A DNA stretch of 64,000 nucleotides from Panacagrimonas sp963975245 (GTDB taxonomy: Bacteria; Pseudomonadota; Gammaproteobacteria; Nevskiales; Nevskiaceae). Within the stretch, counting starts at the first letter, position 1. Each line of letters opens with the position of its first letter. The translations under genes and the position numbers were made by a program. Below the pieces are notes generated by a model, which worked only from the letters and a program-made list of their open reading frames with translations, did no database searches and was not told the DNA's origin. Shown here one piece after another: positions 55,913 through 64,000 of the stretch. The stretch lies in assembly GCA_963975245.1 (NCBI GenBank), contig CAXBFJ010000001.1, positions 310,001 to 374,000 on the forward strand. The letters are read 5' to 3'.

Positions 55913-57322
55913 GTGGATCAAGACGACGAAAAAGTCAGCCGGAAAAAAAACCTCATGAGCCTGCGTACCCGGCCATTCGAGCGCAACCTGGCGCTGACGC
56001 GTCTGGGAGTAGGCGCCGGTGGCCGGATCGTTGCGCACTCTGTGGCCAATCTCTTTCGCGGCGAAATCTCCCGCGACAAGTCGGATCGCGAGTTCTACCA
56101 GAAGCAAGCTGAAGTGCTGCGCGATGAGTTGGGTCAGCTCAAGGGCAGCGTGATGAAGGCCGGGCAGATGCTCTCGCTATACGGTCAGTATTTCCTGCCA
56201 GAAGAAGCGGTCACGGTGCTCTCTCAACTTCAGGATGATACGCCTGCCGTCGACTGGTCGGTGGTTGGCCCGGTTCTGGAGCGTGCGCTGGGTGCAAAGA
56301 AGCTCGCGGAGCTTGATATTGATGAAACCCCGCTGGCGGCAGCTTCACTGGGTCAGGCCCATCGCGCCAGACGCAAGAGTGACGGCCTTGAGCTGGTCAT
56401 CAAGATTCAGTACCCCGGCGTGGCGGACGCGATCGAAAGCGACATCAAGACGCTTTCCCGGCTGATCATGATGACGCGCATGGCGCCCAAGGGGCTTGAT
56501 CTGAACCCGATCTTTTCCGAATTGCGTGAAATGCTGCATCGGGAAGTGGACTACACCGCTGAGAGAGGGTTTACAGAAGCCTTCAGCAAACGCCTTGCGC
56601 ATGATTCGCGCTTTGCGGTCCCGCAGGTAATCGAGGAGTACTGCAGCGATACCGTCATCACCACCACCTATGAAAGCGGGGTACACGTCAAACATGCGAG
56701 CGTGAAGAATCTGTCTCAGGCGCGGCGCAACGCGCTGGGCGATGCATTCATCGAGCTGTTCGTGACCGAGCTGTTTGACTGGAACATGGTTCAGACCGAC
56801 CCGCACTTCGGCAATTACCGGATTCGGGTTGATGAAGACGGAAATGATCGCATCGTGCTGCTCGACTTCGGTGCAACGCGCATCTTCGGCAATGGGTTCG
56901 TTGGCCACTATGCTGACGTCGTCCGTGGTGGTGTGGAGGCAAACTCCGAGCAGATCGTCAGTGGCGCCTGCGGTATCGGCTTGATGAGCCGTGGCTTTCC
57001 GGACTCGGTGCTGGAGGCTTTCTGCAAGATGTGCGTGATGATAACCGAGCCTTTCGTCGGCAATGATCCGGAGCGTGTCTCGCCAGAATTGCTCACAGAA
57101 GACGGTGCGTATCGCTGGGGCGCAAGTGATTTGCCGATGCGTGCGGGCCAGCTTGCAGCGAAGAACGCCTTTTCAAAGCATTTCAGGGTGCCGCCGCGGG
57201 AGATCGTGTTCCTGCACCGACGGCTCTCTGGCGTTTTCATCATGCTGGCCACGCTCAATGCCCAGGTTGATGCACGCCCGCATCTGATGAAGGCGCTACA
57301 GGCTTTCGAGGCGCAGAACTAG
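55913..57322 (+). CDS. AarF/ABC1/UbiB-family atypical kinase
   Basis: 469 residues. Family marks: KGSVMKAGQMLSLYGQY (KxGQ), PLAAASLGQAHRA (Ala-rich loop), VIKIQYPGV (Lys), VQTDPHFGNYRI and LLDFGATR (metal Asp). ABC1/UbiB proteins are ATPases linked to quinone and lipid handling. This one lies apart from other ubi genes, so it is not called ubiB. GTG 55913 has a GGGAGG SD. ATG 55955 (MSLRTRPFERN) is the alternative. Confidence 0.88.
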   Translation: MDQDDEKVSRKKNLMSLRTRPFERNLALTRLGVGAGGRIVAHSVANLFRGEISRDKSDREFYQKQAEVLRDELGQLKGSVMKAGQMLSLYGQYFLPEEAVTVLSQLQDDTPAVDWSVVGPVLERALGAKKLAELDIDETPLAAASLGQAHRARRKSDGLELVIKIQYPGVADAIESDIKTLSRLIMMTRMAPKGLDLNPIFSELREMLHREVDYTAERGFTEAFSKRLAHDSRFAVPQVIEEYCSDTVITTTYESGVHVKHASVKNLSQARRNALGDAFIELFVTELFDWNMVQTDPHFGNYRIRVDEDGNDRIVLLDFGATRIFGNGFVGHYADVVRGGVEANSEQIVSGACGIGLMSRGFPDSVLEAFCKMCVMITEPFVGNDPERVSPELLTEDGAYRWGASDLPMRAGQLAAKNAFSKHFRVPPREIVFLHRRLSGVFIMLATLNAQVDARPHLMKALQAFEAQN

Positions 57323-57443
57323 AGCAGCAGACGGCGGCCAAATTTGGGCTATCCTGAATCAGAGAGATATTCCGACGGGGATGGCGGGGCGCGGCAGAGT
57401 GCCTGTGCGATCCCTGAGATTGATTGCAGCAGGGGAGAACGAA

Positions 57444-58253
57444 ATGGCGGGTGTCCGACTGACACAATTGCTCCGGGAGGAGTACGAGAACCTATTTAAT
57501 CAATGCCGGATTCTTCCGGAGCGTGCGCGAGAGGTTGATGCAACGGTCGCCAAGCTGATGGCCAGCCAGTCGCGGTACGAGGAGGTGGCCTCACGGATTG
57601 GCATTCCCTGGTACTTCGTTGCGGTGATCCACAACATGGAAGCCAGCCTGAATTTCAGCAAGCATCTCCACAATGGAGACACGCTGAGCAAGCGAACCAC
57701 GCATGTCCCGGCTGGTCACCCAAAGAAGGGTTCACCACCCTTCACCTGGGAGGAAAGCGCCGCCGATGCCCTTCAGTTGAGAGGCCTGGATGGCAGCACG
57801 GACTGGAGCCTGGGTAGCTTGTTGTACGAGTTGGAAGGCTATAACGGGTGGGGCTATCGCAAGTATCACTCGCACGTGCTTTCGCCTTATCTATGGTGCT
57901 TTTCAGAGCACTACACCAGTGGCAAGTACGTCGCCGACGGCCGCTGGTCAGACAGTGCCAAATCCAGACAGGTTGGCGCAGCGGTCTTGTTGCGACGCAT
58001 GTCGGAGAACCGGCAGATCGAATTCGATGGTCAGCCGGCGCCGGTGGAAAATGATGATCCGCTGCTGGTACGACACGCCAACAAGAAGCCACGCAGCGCC
58101 GAACAGGTACGTCGCGCGGAAGCCTTGCAGGTCTGGCTAAACACCTTTCCGGGCATTTTTGTCAAGGTCGATGGCGTACCCGGAGACCGGACCTCGCACG
58201 CCTTCCGCCAGATCACCGGCCACTATCTGCCCGGCGATCCGCGCGCTGCCTAG
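57444..58253 (+). CDS. Lysozyme-family (COG5526-like) muramidase candidate
   Basis: 269 residues from ATG 57444, with AGGGGAG in front. A putative catalytic Glu lies in FVAVIHNMEASLNFSKHLHNGD, followed by TTHVPAGHPKKG and a SADALQL...YNGWGYRKYHSHVLSPYLW block, matching the fold I recall for the COG5526 lysozyme-like group. The C-terminal DGVPGDRTSHAFRQITGHYL resembles a peptidoglycan-binding repeat. No signal peptide or holin is adjacent. It may be exported by another route or act after lysis. Convergent with the DUF4169 gene (18 bases apart). Confidence 0.68.
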   Translation: MAGVRLTQLLREEYENLFNQCRILPERAREVDATVAKLMASQSRYEEVASRIGIPWYFVAVIHNMEASLNFSKHLHNGDTLSKRTTHVPAGHPKKGSPPFTWEESAADALQLRGLDGSTDWSLGSLLYELEGYNGWGYRKYHSHVLSPYLWCFSEHYTSGKYVADGRWSDSAKSRQVGAAVLLRRMSENRQIEFDGQPAPVENDDPLLVRHANKKPRSAEQVRRAEALQVWLNTFPGIFVKVDGVPGDRTSHAFRQITGHYLPGDPRAA

Positions 58254-58271
58254 TCGCAGCTTCGGCCGGCC

Positions 58272-58478
58272 TTAGTCCTCGGTAGATGTCAGGTCGGAGT
58301 CCGGCGTTTCGCGTCGGAGTCCGTCGAGCTTTCGTGCAGCGTCCTCGGCCGATTTCTGGTCCCGGGCTTTCTGCAGTTTGGTGCGCCCGAAGCGCTGGCG
58401 GTTAACCGCAGCCTGATCCGCTTCGGCCTTGCGTGCGGCCTGCTTGCGCCGCTTGTTCAAATTGATGATCTCTGCCAT
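58272..58478 (-). CDS. DUF4169 family protein
   Basis: 68 residues, starting MAEIINLNKRRKQAARKAEAD at ATG 58478. The MAEIINL start and the NRQRFGRTKLQKARD core are characteristic of DUF4169, small charged cytoplasmic proteins of unknown role. Very Lys/Arg/Glu-rich and probably helical. Confidence 0.8.
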   Translation of the reverse strand: MAEIINLNKRRKQAARKAEADQAAVNRQRFGRTKLQKARDQKSAEDAARKLDGLRRETPDSDLTSTED

Positions 58479-58594
58479 TTCAGTGTGATAGTCGTGGCCC
58501 AGATGACGTCCGGGCAGGGCCAGTGTTGTGCCGAGTCCGTACCATACCCGCAATTCTGCGTTTTCAACATGACGCCCAACTTGCTACCGCCACG

Positions 58595-59485
58595 ATGACT
58601 TCTTTATCCCCCACCGAAAATATCAGTGATTCTCAACGCAACCTGGTGGGCGGGCTGGGTTTCATTCTGATCTGGAGCACCGGATATATAGCCGCAGCGT
58701 TTGCACTGGAAGGTAGTGGCGGCTTCACCCTGGCTTCAATGCGATTCGTGGGAACCGCATTGCTGGTGGGGCTATGGCTGATGATTCGTGCACCGGCGCG
58801 TCCTGCGCGCAGTGAACTCGCACATGCCTGCATTGCGGGTTTACTGCTGCATGCCGGCTTCTTCGGATTCATCTATGCAGGCATGCGCGCGGGAGTGCCG
58901 CCGTCTGCTGCGGGGCTGATCGCGGGCCTGATGCCTTTGACCACCAGCCTGTTTGCCGTTCTTCTACTGGGTGAGCGCATGCGTCTTGCTGGCGTGATGG
59001 GGCTGGGGCTGGGCGTCATTGGGGTGCTGATCGTGGTGGTGCCCGACCTTCAGACTTTTGGCAGTGGAGTGGCCTATGTTCTGGCGCTCTGCGCGCTCTT
59101 GTCGCTCAGTATTGGAACCGTTTACCAGAAGCGCCACGGAGGACAGCTTGACGCCAGGCTGGGGCTGGTCGTGCAGGTGGGCGTGTCCTCTCTGGTAGTA
59201 CTGCCATTTGCCGCATTTCTCGAAGGGTTCGAGCTGCATCTGAGTGCCAAGGCGATTGGCGGGGTGGTCTGGGTCACCCTGGTGAACTCTTGTCTCGGAT
59301 TGCTGCTGTACCTGTGGCTGATCCGTCGCGGCGCAGCGGGCAAAGTGGCAAGCCTGTTTTTCCTGGTACCGCCAGTGACGGCGCTGATGTGTGCCCTTGT
59401 GCTGGGAACACGCTTTACCGCAATGGACACGGTGGGTTTCGGGCTGGCGGCGGCAGGTGTGTGGTTGGGGCAACGCGGCAACTGA
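58595..59485 (+). CDS. EamA/DMT-superfamily transporter
   Basis: 296 residues from ATG 58595 (MTSLSPTENISDSQRN). Ten hydrophobic segments in two homologous halves. GFILIWSTGYIAAAFALEG and MRFVGTALLVGLWLM in the first half and LVNSCLGLLLYLWLIRRG with FFLVPPVTALMCALVLG in the second half are typical EamA features. It exports small metabolites or amino acids (family knowledge). The substrate is unknown. Confidence 0.88.
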   Translation: MTSLSPTENISDSQRNLVGGLGFILIWSTGYIAAAFALEGSGGFTLASMRFVGTALLVGLWLMIRAPARPARSELAHACIAGLLLHAGFFGFIYAGMRAGVPPSAAGLIAGLMPLTTSLFAVLLLGERMRLAGVMGLGLGVIGVLIVVVPDLQTFGSGVAYVLALCALLSLSIGTVYQKRHGGQLDARLGLVVQVGVSSLVVLPFAAFLEGFELHLSAKAIGGVVWVTLVNSCLGLLLYLWLIRRGAAGKVASLFFLVPPVTALMCALVLGTRFTAMDTVGFGLAAAGVWLGQRGN

Positions 59486-59494
59486 GACGATGAG

Positions 59495-59528
59495 TCGGAG
59501 GCGGCGAGTGAGAACTCACCGCCTCCGA
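59495..59528. terminator. Long imperfect hairpin in convergent EamA/PhoX gap
   Basis: TCGGAGGCGG-c-GAGT-gaga-ACTC-a-CCGCCTCCGA, 14 bp with one C/A mismatch. It lies between the stops of convergent genes. There is no U-tract, so it may act as a Rho-dependent or RNA-stabilising 3' end. Confidence 0.55.
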
Positions 59529-59569
59529 TCAGCGCCCAGGATGAGCAGGCCCTGGAGCTGCCTGATGGC

Positions 59570-61639
59570 TTACGCCGTTCGAGTAGCGAAGTGTCCCGGA
59601 ACATTGCCCACGTGCAAATGGGTGCGTCGCACGGAGTTCGAGGGCTTGTTGGAGATGTGCCGCATCTGAAGCGTTTGGTACGGCGCGAGGGTGCCTTTGG
59701 CGTCGGTCCATTGGCCGCCGTCAATCCGGTATTCGCAATGCGGGCCGCATTTGATCGGAGTCGGCATATTGAAACCGCTCAAGGTGATCACTGCGGATTC
59801 GGTCAAGGAGTTTCCAGGAACGTCTTCGACCATGCCGAAATCGAATTCGTCCGGGCGCGTATCCGGTTCTGAAGTGCTTGTGCGGAAGGTCGCTGACTGC
59901 AAGCTCGCCGGACTCAGGCTGCCGATGGTCACAATGGTTTCAGCCGCTTCGCCAACCAGTGCTGCGCTGGTATGACGCACACGCAGGCTCTGACCGGCTT
60001 CAATGGCTGAGGGCTGGTTGGTCCAGCTGCCGCCGTCGATACTGAACTGGGCGCCATTGACCAGACCGATGCTGACGGTCAGCACCCCAAGGAAGCCCGT
60101 AACGACGACGGGCTCAGAGGTAATCGTCGTGGCAGGCGCACCCGTATCACGTTCGTTAAAGCTGAAGGCATCCGCCTTCTGGATAGCGCGGAACGCCGGC
60201 GGAATCGTCATCTCGTAGGTGGTGCCGCGGGTGAGTCTGCCCGGCACATTCGGGCCGTTCTGACGCGAGAAGTACAGGCGCGAGCCGTCTGGCGTGAAAG
60301 CAGGGCCCGTGATCTCGGAGTTGCCGGCGGTGATCTGCATCAGCAGTTTTGAAGGCTGATTGTTGATCACGATGGCGAGCCGCATGTTGGAGCCGTCCTC
60401 GGCCACCATGGCGTCGCCCGAGGGGCTGACCACGACGTTATCGACCTGATTCCAGTTGGCCAGTGCCGGTTGACCCGGACGCAGGTTCTCGAAAGCCTGG
60501 CCGTTCTGGCCGTCGACGATCAGTTCGATGAGATTGTTTTCCAAATCCAGTGCCCAGACGCGGCCATCGTTCTTGGTGGCAAAGAACATCACGCCGCGGG
60601 TCGGTACCGTGCCAGCAGCAGGCGTGGTGCGCAGGGCTTCGGGAATCTCGTAGTACCAGATGCCTTCGCCGCCATTGAATGTGGTGTGTGCTTCAGTTTC
60701 CGCCACCCATTGAACAGGGCGTGCAAGTCGGAGCTGCGCGCTGGTTGCCGAATTGTTCGGAATCGAGCCGTTGAATGCGGGAAGTTCATTGAATGCCGGG
60801 ATGTAGAGGCGCTGCGACACGCCGCTTTCGCAGCGCATGCGGGTAACGCCATTGGGCAGTACTTCCAGATCATCAGCGTTGGAAACAAAGCGCACGAAAG
60901 GCTGGTTGCCACTATCCAGGGTTTGATAGATCGCGTTGTTGATCGGATCTACGGCAACGGCTTCGCGACCCGGCCGAGCGCCGAGTGCGTCTTTTCTGAC
61001 GGCATCGGCTGCGGTGCCGAAAGGCTGGCATTCCCAGACGTACCCGCCGCTGGTTTCCTCGCAGGACATCCAGGTCCCCCATGGGGTTGCGCCGCCGGCG
61101 CAGTTGTTTCGGGTGCCATCGAGAATGCGGTAGTAGTCGATGATGTTGCCAGCCGCGTCAAAGCGCGTGGCGCCAACGCCGCCTGGGGTATTTTCTTCAT
61201 TGGAAACGTAGACCCATCCGCCATCGGAGGGATGCATGAAAACGGCGCCACCGTCCGGGTCCAGGTGTCCAACGACACCGTTTGTTGTCTTGGATACGGG
61301 GTTGAAGCCATTGCGCATGATCACGCGCACGTCAAAGCCTGCCGGCGCGTAGAGCTGATGATTCACCGTCGTGATGTCGTCCGCGACGTTCTTGAGTTCC
61401 AGTGGGCCAAAATCCTGTGCGGCCAGTGGGCCAAGAGGAACATCAATCTCGCTACTGCCGCTCTGCGCCATTGCTTCTTGCATCATCCATGTGGGGATTG
61501 CTGTGGCACCCAGGCCCATGAATACGCCGCGCAGCAGGCTGCGTCGGTTCAGTTCAAGTGAGGGGGATTTGACCGGTGAGGCATCGGTCGTCGAGTTCTG
61601 GATGTGGGGTTGGCAGGCGATGTGTTGCGGTGACTTCAT
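59570..61639 (-). CDS. PhoX-like (DUF839) Tat-exported protein with two C-terminal repeats
   Basis: 689 residues from ATG 61639. Tat signal NRRSLLRGVFMGLGA with a 30-residue leader in front. The DUF839 core has NCAGGATPWGTWMSCEETSGG, FMHPSDGGWVYVSNEEN, VDPINNAIYQTLDSG and DNVVVSPSGDAMVAEDG. After about residue 485 come two repeats (starting KADAFSF and RPDEFDF) that share GGxW, AGQSLRVRH and IGSLS with the repeats of the vWA protein at 36686. The PhoX fold is a calcium-dependent phosphatase; activity here is unproven. The first PhoX-like gene (31812) lacks these repeats. Confidence 0.85.
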   Translation of the reverse strand: MKSPQHIACQPHIQNSTTDASPVKSPSLELNRRSLLRGVFMGLGATAIPTWMMQEAMAQSGSSEIDVPLGPLAAQDFGPLELKNVADDITTVNHQLYAPAGFDVRVIMRNGFNPVSKTTNGVVGHLDPDGGAVFMHPSDGGWVYVSNEENTPGGVGATRFDAAGNIIDYYRILDGTRNNCAGGATPWGTWMSCEETSGGYVWECQPFGTAADAVRKDALGARPGREAVAVDPINNAIYQTLDSGNQPFVRFVSNADDLEVLPNGVTRMRCESGVSQRLYIPAFNELPAFNGSIPNNSATSAQLRLARPVQWVAETEAHTTFNGGEGIWYYEIPEALRTTPAAGTVPTRGVMFFATKNDGRVWALDLENNLIELIVDGQNGQAFENLRPGQPALANWNQVDNVVVSPSGDAMVAEDGSNMRLAIVINNQPSKLLMQITAGNSEITGPAFTPDGSRLYFSRQNGPNVPGRLTRGTTYEMTIPPAFRAIQKADAFSFNERDTGAPATTITSEPVVVTGFLGVLTVSIGLVNGAQFSIDGGSWTNQPSAIEAGQSLRVRHTSAALVGEAAETIVTIGSLSPASLQSATFRTSTSEPDTRPDEFDFGMVEDVPGNSLTESAVITLSGFNMPTPIKCGPHCEYRIDGGQWTDAKGTLAPYQTLQMRHISNKPSNSVRRTHLHVGNVPGHFATRTA
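59600..60190 (-). repeat. Two Ig-like repeats at the C-terminus of PhoX-like protein 2
   Basis: Each unit follows the plan: (A/P)DxFxF, then ESxVxxxGF, a (I/R)DGGxWT turn, a Gly/Gln-rich AGQSLRVRH or PYQTLQMRH stretch and a closing HVG/TIG. The same plan with NGGP, NNGDxxxLR and IGG is found six times in the vWA protein. Confidence 0.7.
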
Positions 61640-61872
61640 GTACGTGGCTCTCCGAGGCTGCGACAGAAATTGGGTGCGCGAATTAGATCGCTTGCGCATG
61701 ACAATTTGACGACGCGTTGATGAAACACATTCCGGTCAAGGAATGACCTCGCCCTGGGTTCGTAAACAGAATCCCGGGCCCATAAGTTTGCCGACGGATG
61801 TTGTCTGATCAGTTGATCTAGGGTGATGCCGAGCGTGTTCGTCCTTCTTGACAAATCTCATCATCAGGCAGA

Positions 61873-61894
61873 TTCTGGACCGATCAGTCCGGAA
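61873..61894. promoter_or_regulatory. 22-bp near-perfect palindrome, candidate TetR operator
   Basis: TTCTGGACCGATCAGTCCGGAA is symmetrical at 18 of 22 positions around GATC and ends 9 bases before the TetR ATG. Its GGACcgatcaGTCC core resembles the GACC...GGTC half-sites of several TetR-family operators, such as those of the NemR group. Autoregulation is inferred. Confidence 0.6.
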
Positions 61895-61903
61895 TAAATT
61901 TTC

Positions 61904-62497
61904 ATGGCACGAGCCCGCGAATTCGACGAAGCCTTGGCTCTGGAAAAAGCGATGTTGCTTTTCTGGGAGCGTGGCTATGAGTCAGCCTCCCTGAGCGACT
62001 TGCTCAAGGCGACGGATCTGAGTCGCAGCAGCTTCTATGAGGCTTTTGGGACCAAGCGAAAGTTGCTGCTGGCCACGCTTGCCCGATACGTGAACAGCGG
62101 CATGTGCGGCCTGGCTGAGCCATTGTTCAGGGATCAGGCATCGCGCACGGAAATTGAGGCATTCGTCGGCAACATGATCGCGCATGGTGTGTGTGAACAC
62201 GGGCAGCGTGGTTGCTTTGTCAACAATTGCATGGCCGAACTCGCGCCGCATGATGAGGAAGTTCTGGCAGCGGTACGCATGGCGCGTCAAGGCCTGGAGC
62301 GGCGCCTGGTTCAGGTCATTCGCCGTGGGCAAAAGGACGGCAGCATCGCCAGTCGGGAATCGGCTTTGGTCTTGGCCCGGTTCATCGGCAGCAGCGTTTC
62401 GGGATTGAATCTGGTGGCCAAATCGAGACCGGGAAAGGCCGTTCTGGAAGACATTGCACGCGTCACACTCAGCGTGCTCGACAAGAACTCAAACTGA
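61904..62497 (+). CDS. TetR/AcrR-family transcriptional regulator
   Basis: 197 residues. N-terminal helix-turn-helix KAMLLFWERGYESASLSDLLKATDLSRSSFYEAFGTKRKLLLA. Ligand domain with Cys residues in HGVCEHGQRGCFVNNCMAEL, as in repressors of electrophile- or oxidant-responsive genes. It precedes a redoxin and a GST in the same direction (33-base gap, then a further 32), consistent with a three-gene detoxification operon. An operator-like palindrome lies directly upstream of its ATG. Confidence 0.92.
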   Translation: MARAREFDEALALEKAMLLFWERGYESASLSDLLKATDLSRSSFYEAFGTKRKLLLATLARYVNSGMCGLAEPLFRDQASRTEIEAFVGNMIAHGVCEHGQRGCFVNNCMAELAPHDEEVLAAVRMARQGLERRLVQVIRRGQKDGSIASRESALVLARFIGSSVSGLNLVAKSRPGKAVLEDIARVTLSVLDKNSN

Positions 62498-62529
62498 GTG
62501 CACACCTTATCCATAAGGGAGAGATTCTC

Positions 62530-63369
62530 ATGATCAAATCAATCTACGTTACAAGCTTCATCATGGCCGCCAATGTCGGTCTGATCGCCGCTCTTGTCAT
62601 GATGTATCAGGGCGGCTGGCAGACCCCCTGGCTGGGTACCGCTATTGCCTGCGGCGCTTCGGCTCTGTTTTTCACGCACCTGATCCTGATGCCGCGCGCG
62701 CGCACATCACCACACCTGACATTCATGATCGTCGCGGGTGTCCTCGGAACGGCGGTGAGCGTGTACCTGGGTGCTGCTTTGACGTCAGCCCCGGTGCTGA
62801 TTGCAGCGCTTGTCGGGATCGTGGGTACGTTGGCCTACGTGTTCTGGTATTCCAAGTTTGGTCGTCCAGACAATGATGCGCTGGCAGAAGGAAACACGTT
62901 GCCGGACTTCGAGATCATCGAGAACGGCAGCGTGCTGAAATCCACGGAACTGACGAACAAGCCGGCGCTGTGGATCTTCTATCGCGGCAACTGGTGCCCT
63001 TTGTGCACGGCGCAGATCAAGGAAATTGCAGGGCAGTATCGCGAGCTGGCGCGTCGTGGCGTCGAGGTTTTTCTGGTGAGTCCTCAGGCTGAGGAAAACA
63101 GCGTGGCGCTTTCCAAGAAGATGGGTGCGCCCATGCGCTATTTGACGGACAAGAACAATGTTGTCGCAGAGAAATTGGGCATTCTCGTCAAGGGCGGATT
63201 GCCAGCAGGCTTTCAGGCACTGGGCTATGACTCAGACGTGCCGCGTCCAACCGTCTTCATTACGGCGACCGGCGGCAAGCTGCTTCATGTGGACATGACC
63301 GACAACTACCGTGTGCGTCCAGAACCGGCGACTTTTTTCTCAGTGCTGGATCGCCACGCCATCGTTTGA
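62530..63369 (+). CDS. Membrane-anchored redoxin (AhpC/TSA-like)
   Basis: 279 residues. Four hydrophobic segments in residues 1-115, then a thioredoxin-fold domain with NWCPLCTAQIKEIAGQYRELARRG. The WCPLC pair is in the peroxiredoxin/thioredoxin position, followed by VEVFLVSPQAEENSVALSKKMGAP. This matches AhpC/TSA-like membrane proteins. It probably reduces hydroperoxides or disulfides near the inner membrane. The membrane part may also carry the resolving electrons. Encoded between a TetR regulator and a GST. Confidence 0.85.
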   Translation: MIKSIYVTSFIMAANVGLIAALVMMYQGGWQTPWLGTAIACGASALFFTHLILMPRARTSPHLTFMIVAGVLGTAVSVYLGAALTSAPVLIAALVGIVGTLAYVFWYSKFGRPDNDALAEGNTLPDFEIIENGSVLKSTELTNKPALWIFYRGNWCPLCTAQIKEIAGQYRELARRGVEVFLVSPQAEENSVALSKKMGAPMRYLTDKNNVVAEKLGILVKGGLPAGFQALGYDSDVPRPTVFITATGGKLLHVDMTDNYRVRPEPATFFSVLDRHAIV

Positions 63370-63401
63370 TTTATCCGGAAGAACAAACAGGAGAATGCTG
63401 A

Positions 63402-64000
63402 ATGATTGATCTTTATACCGCCTCAACGCCCAATGGCTGGAAGGCGTCCATCCTGCTGGAAGAACTCGCAGTGCCCTACAAGGTGCACAGAATTTCCCTG
63501 TCAGATGGTGATCAGAAGAAGCCGGATTATCTGAAGATCAACCCCAATGGTCGTATCCCCACCATCGTGGACCCAGAAGCCGGCAATTTCGCGGTGTTCG
63601 AATCTGGCGCAATCATGATTTATCTCGCTGAGAAATACGGCAAGTTCCTGCCAGTGGATGCCAAGGGGCGGTCACAGGTCATTCAATGGCTGATGTTCCA
63701 GATGGGTGGCATCGGGCCGATGCAAGGGCAGGCCAACGTTTTCTTCCGTTATGCGCCGGAAAAAATTCCCTTCGCTATTGATCGCTACCAGAACGAGACG
63801 CGGCGCCTGTATGAGGTGCTCAATACCCGGTTGAGCGAGCATCAGTACCTGGCAGGTGATTACTCGATTGCCGACATGGCCAACTGGGCTTGGGTGTCGC
63901 TGTACTACTGGGCGGGGGTATCGGTGGATGGCCTCGAACATTTGCAGCGCTGGATGAAGGAGATTGAAGCGCGGCCCGCGGTCATCAAGGGAATTGCTGT
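63402..64000 (+). CDS. Glutathione S-transferase, YfcG/YghU-like (partial, runs off the window)
   Basis: ATG 63402 is preceded by AGGAG. The visible 199 residues begin MIDLYTASTPNGWKASILLEEL, contain NPNGRIPTIVDPEAGNFAVFESGAIMIYLAEKYGKF (N-terminal GSH-binding motifs) and an all-alpha C-terminal half, and remain open at base 64000. The MIDLYxxxTPNGxK start closely matches E. coli YfcG, a disulfide-bond reductase of the Nu-class GSTs. It is the third gene of the TetR-redoxin-GST group. Confidence 0.92.
   Translation, partial: MIDLYTASTPNGWKASILLEELAVPYKVHRISLSDGDQKKPDYLKINPNGRIPTIVDPEAGNFAVFESGAIMIYLAEKYGKFLPVDAKGRSQVIQWLMFQMGGIGPMQGQANVFFRYAPEKIPFAIDRYQNETRRLYEVLNTRLSEHQYLAGDYSIADMANWAWVSLYYWAGVSVDGLEHLQRWMKEIEARPAVIKGIA

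Noticed and set aside
58264..58271. GGCCGGCC palindrome between convergent genes
   Set aside because: Only 8 bp, expected in high-GC DNA and without a terminator or operator context.

Overview
The window is a compact, high-GC chromosomal segment from a gammaproteobacterium. The evidence is the ygfB-pepP-ubiH-ubiI-like cluster lying directly upstream of the glycine-cleavage genes, the same order as in Escherichia coli, together with ArgA, YchJ, YheS, YhiN, RssA, DgkA and RsmE homologues. Split GcvPA/GcvPB, a DUF1302/DUF1329 outer-membrane cassette, two Tat-exported PhoX-like proteins and large repeat-rich secreted proteins point away from enterics, towards a free-living, Xanthomonadales- or Nevskiales-like lineage. 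That placement is inference. No rRNA, tRNA, CRISPR array, transposase or prophage was seen.

Layout. 1-3.5 kb: cysS, a membrane-anchored retropepsin-like protease, a DUF4864 protein and an M48 lipoprotein protease. 3.5-7 kb (minus): an orphan OppF-type ATPase overlapping dps, then an SDR/PlsC-type acyltransferase pair. 7.1-10.3 kb (minus): DUF1302 and DUF1329 with a strong terminator. 10.4-25.6 kb (minus): two consecutive blocks. One is ygfB-pepP-ubiH-ubiI-like. The other has a tandem glycine riboswitch leading gcvT-gcvH-gcvPA-tpx-gcvPB-dgkA, followed closely by a PfkB kinase, a Rel/SpoT enzyme and an Atm1-type exporter. 25.7-31.8 kb (plus): argA (possibly leaderless), bioA, rsmE and a SNF2 helicase. 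31.8-36.2 kb: a PhoX-like protein (minus), yheS and a SphA-like outer-membrane protein (plus).

36.7-40.5 kb holds a 1256-residue secreted protein with six repeats at an almost exact 294-base period followed by a von Willebrand factor A domain. The same repeat family forms the C-terminus of the PhoX-like protein at 59.6-61.6 kb. 40.6-48.9 kb: deaD, MAPEG protein, MscS channel, ychJ-yhiN, rssA, MFS transporter and mddA-like methyltransferase. 49.1-52.5 kb: two small glycine-zipper/His-tail proteins and a metzincin fused to five tandem repeats. 52.6-61.6 kb: acnA, a DUF6918/AarF divergent pair, a lysozyme-like protein, a DUF4169 protein, an EamA transporter and the second PhoX-like protein. 61.9-64 kb: a TetR regulator with a probable operator, a membrane-anchored redoxin and a YfcG-like GST running off the window.

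Most genes are housekeeping. The places most worth follow-up are the shared repeat family, the metzincin fusion, the Rel/SpoT enzyme with a RelA-like acidic synthetase motif, tpx inside the gcv operon, the riboswitch leader with a visible SD-sequestering arm, and the TetR operator.
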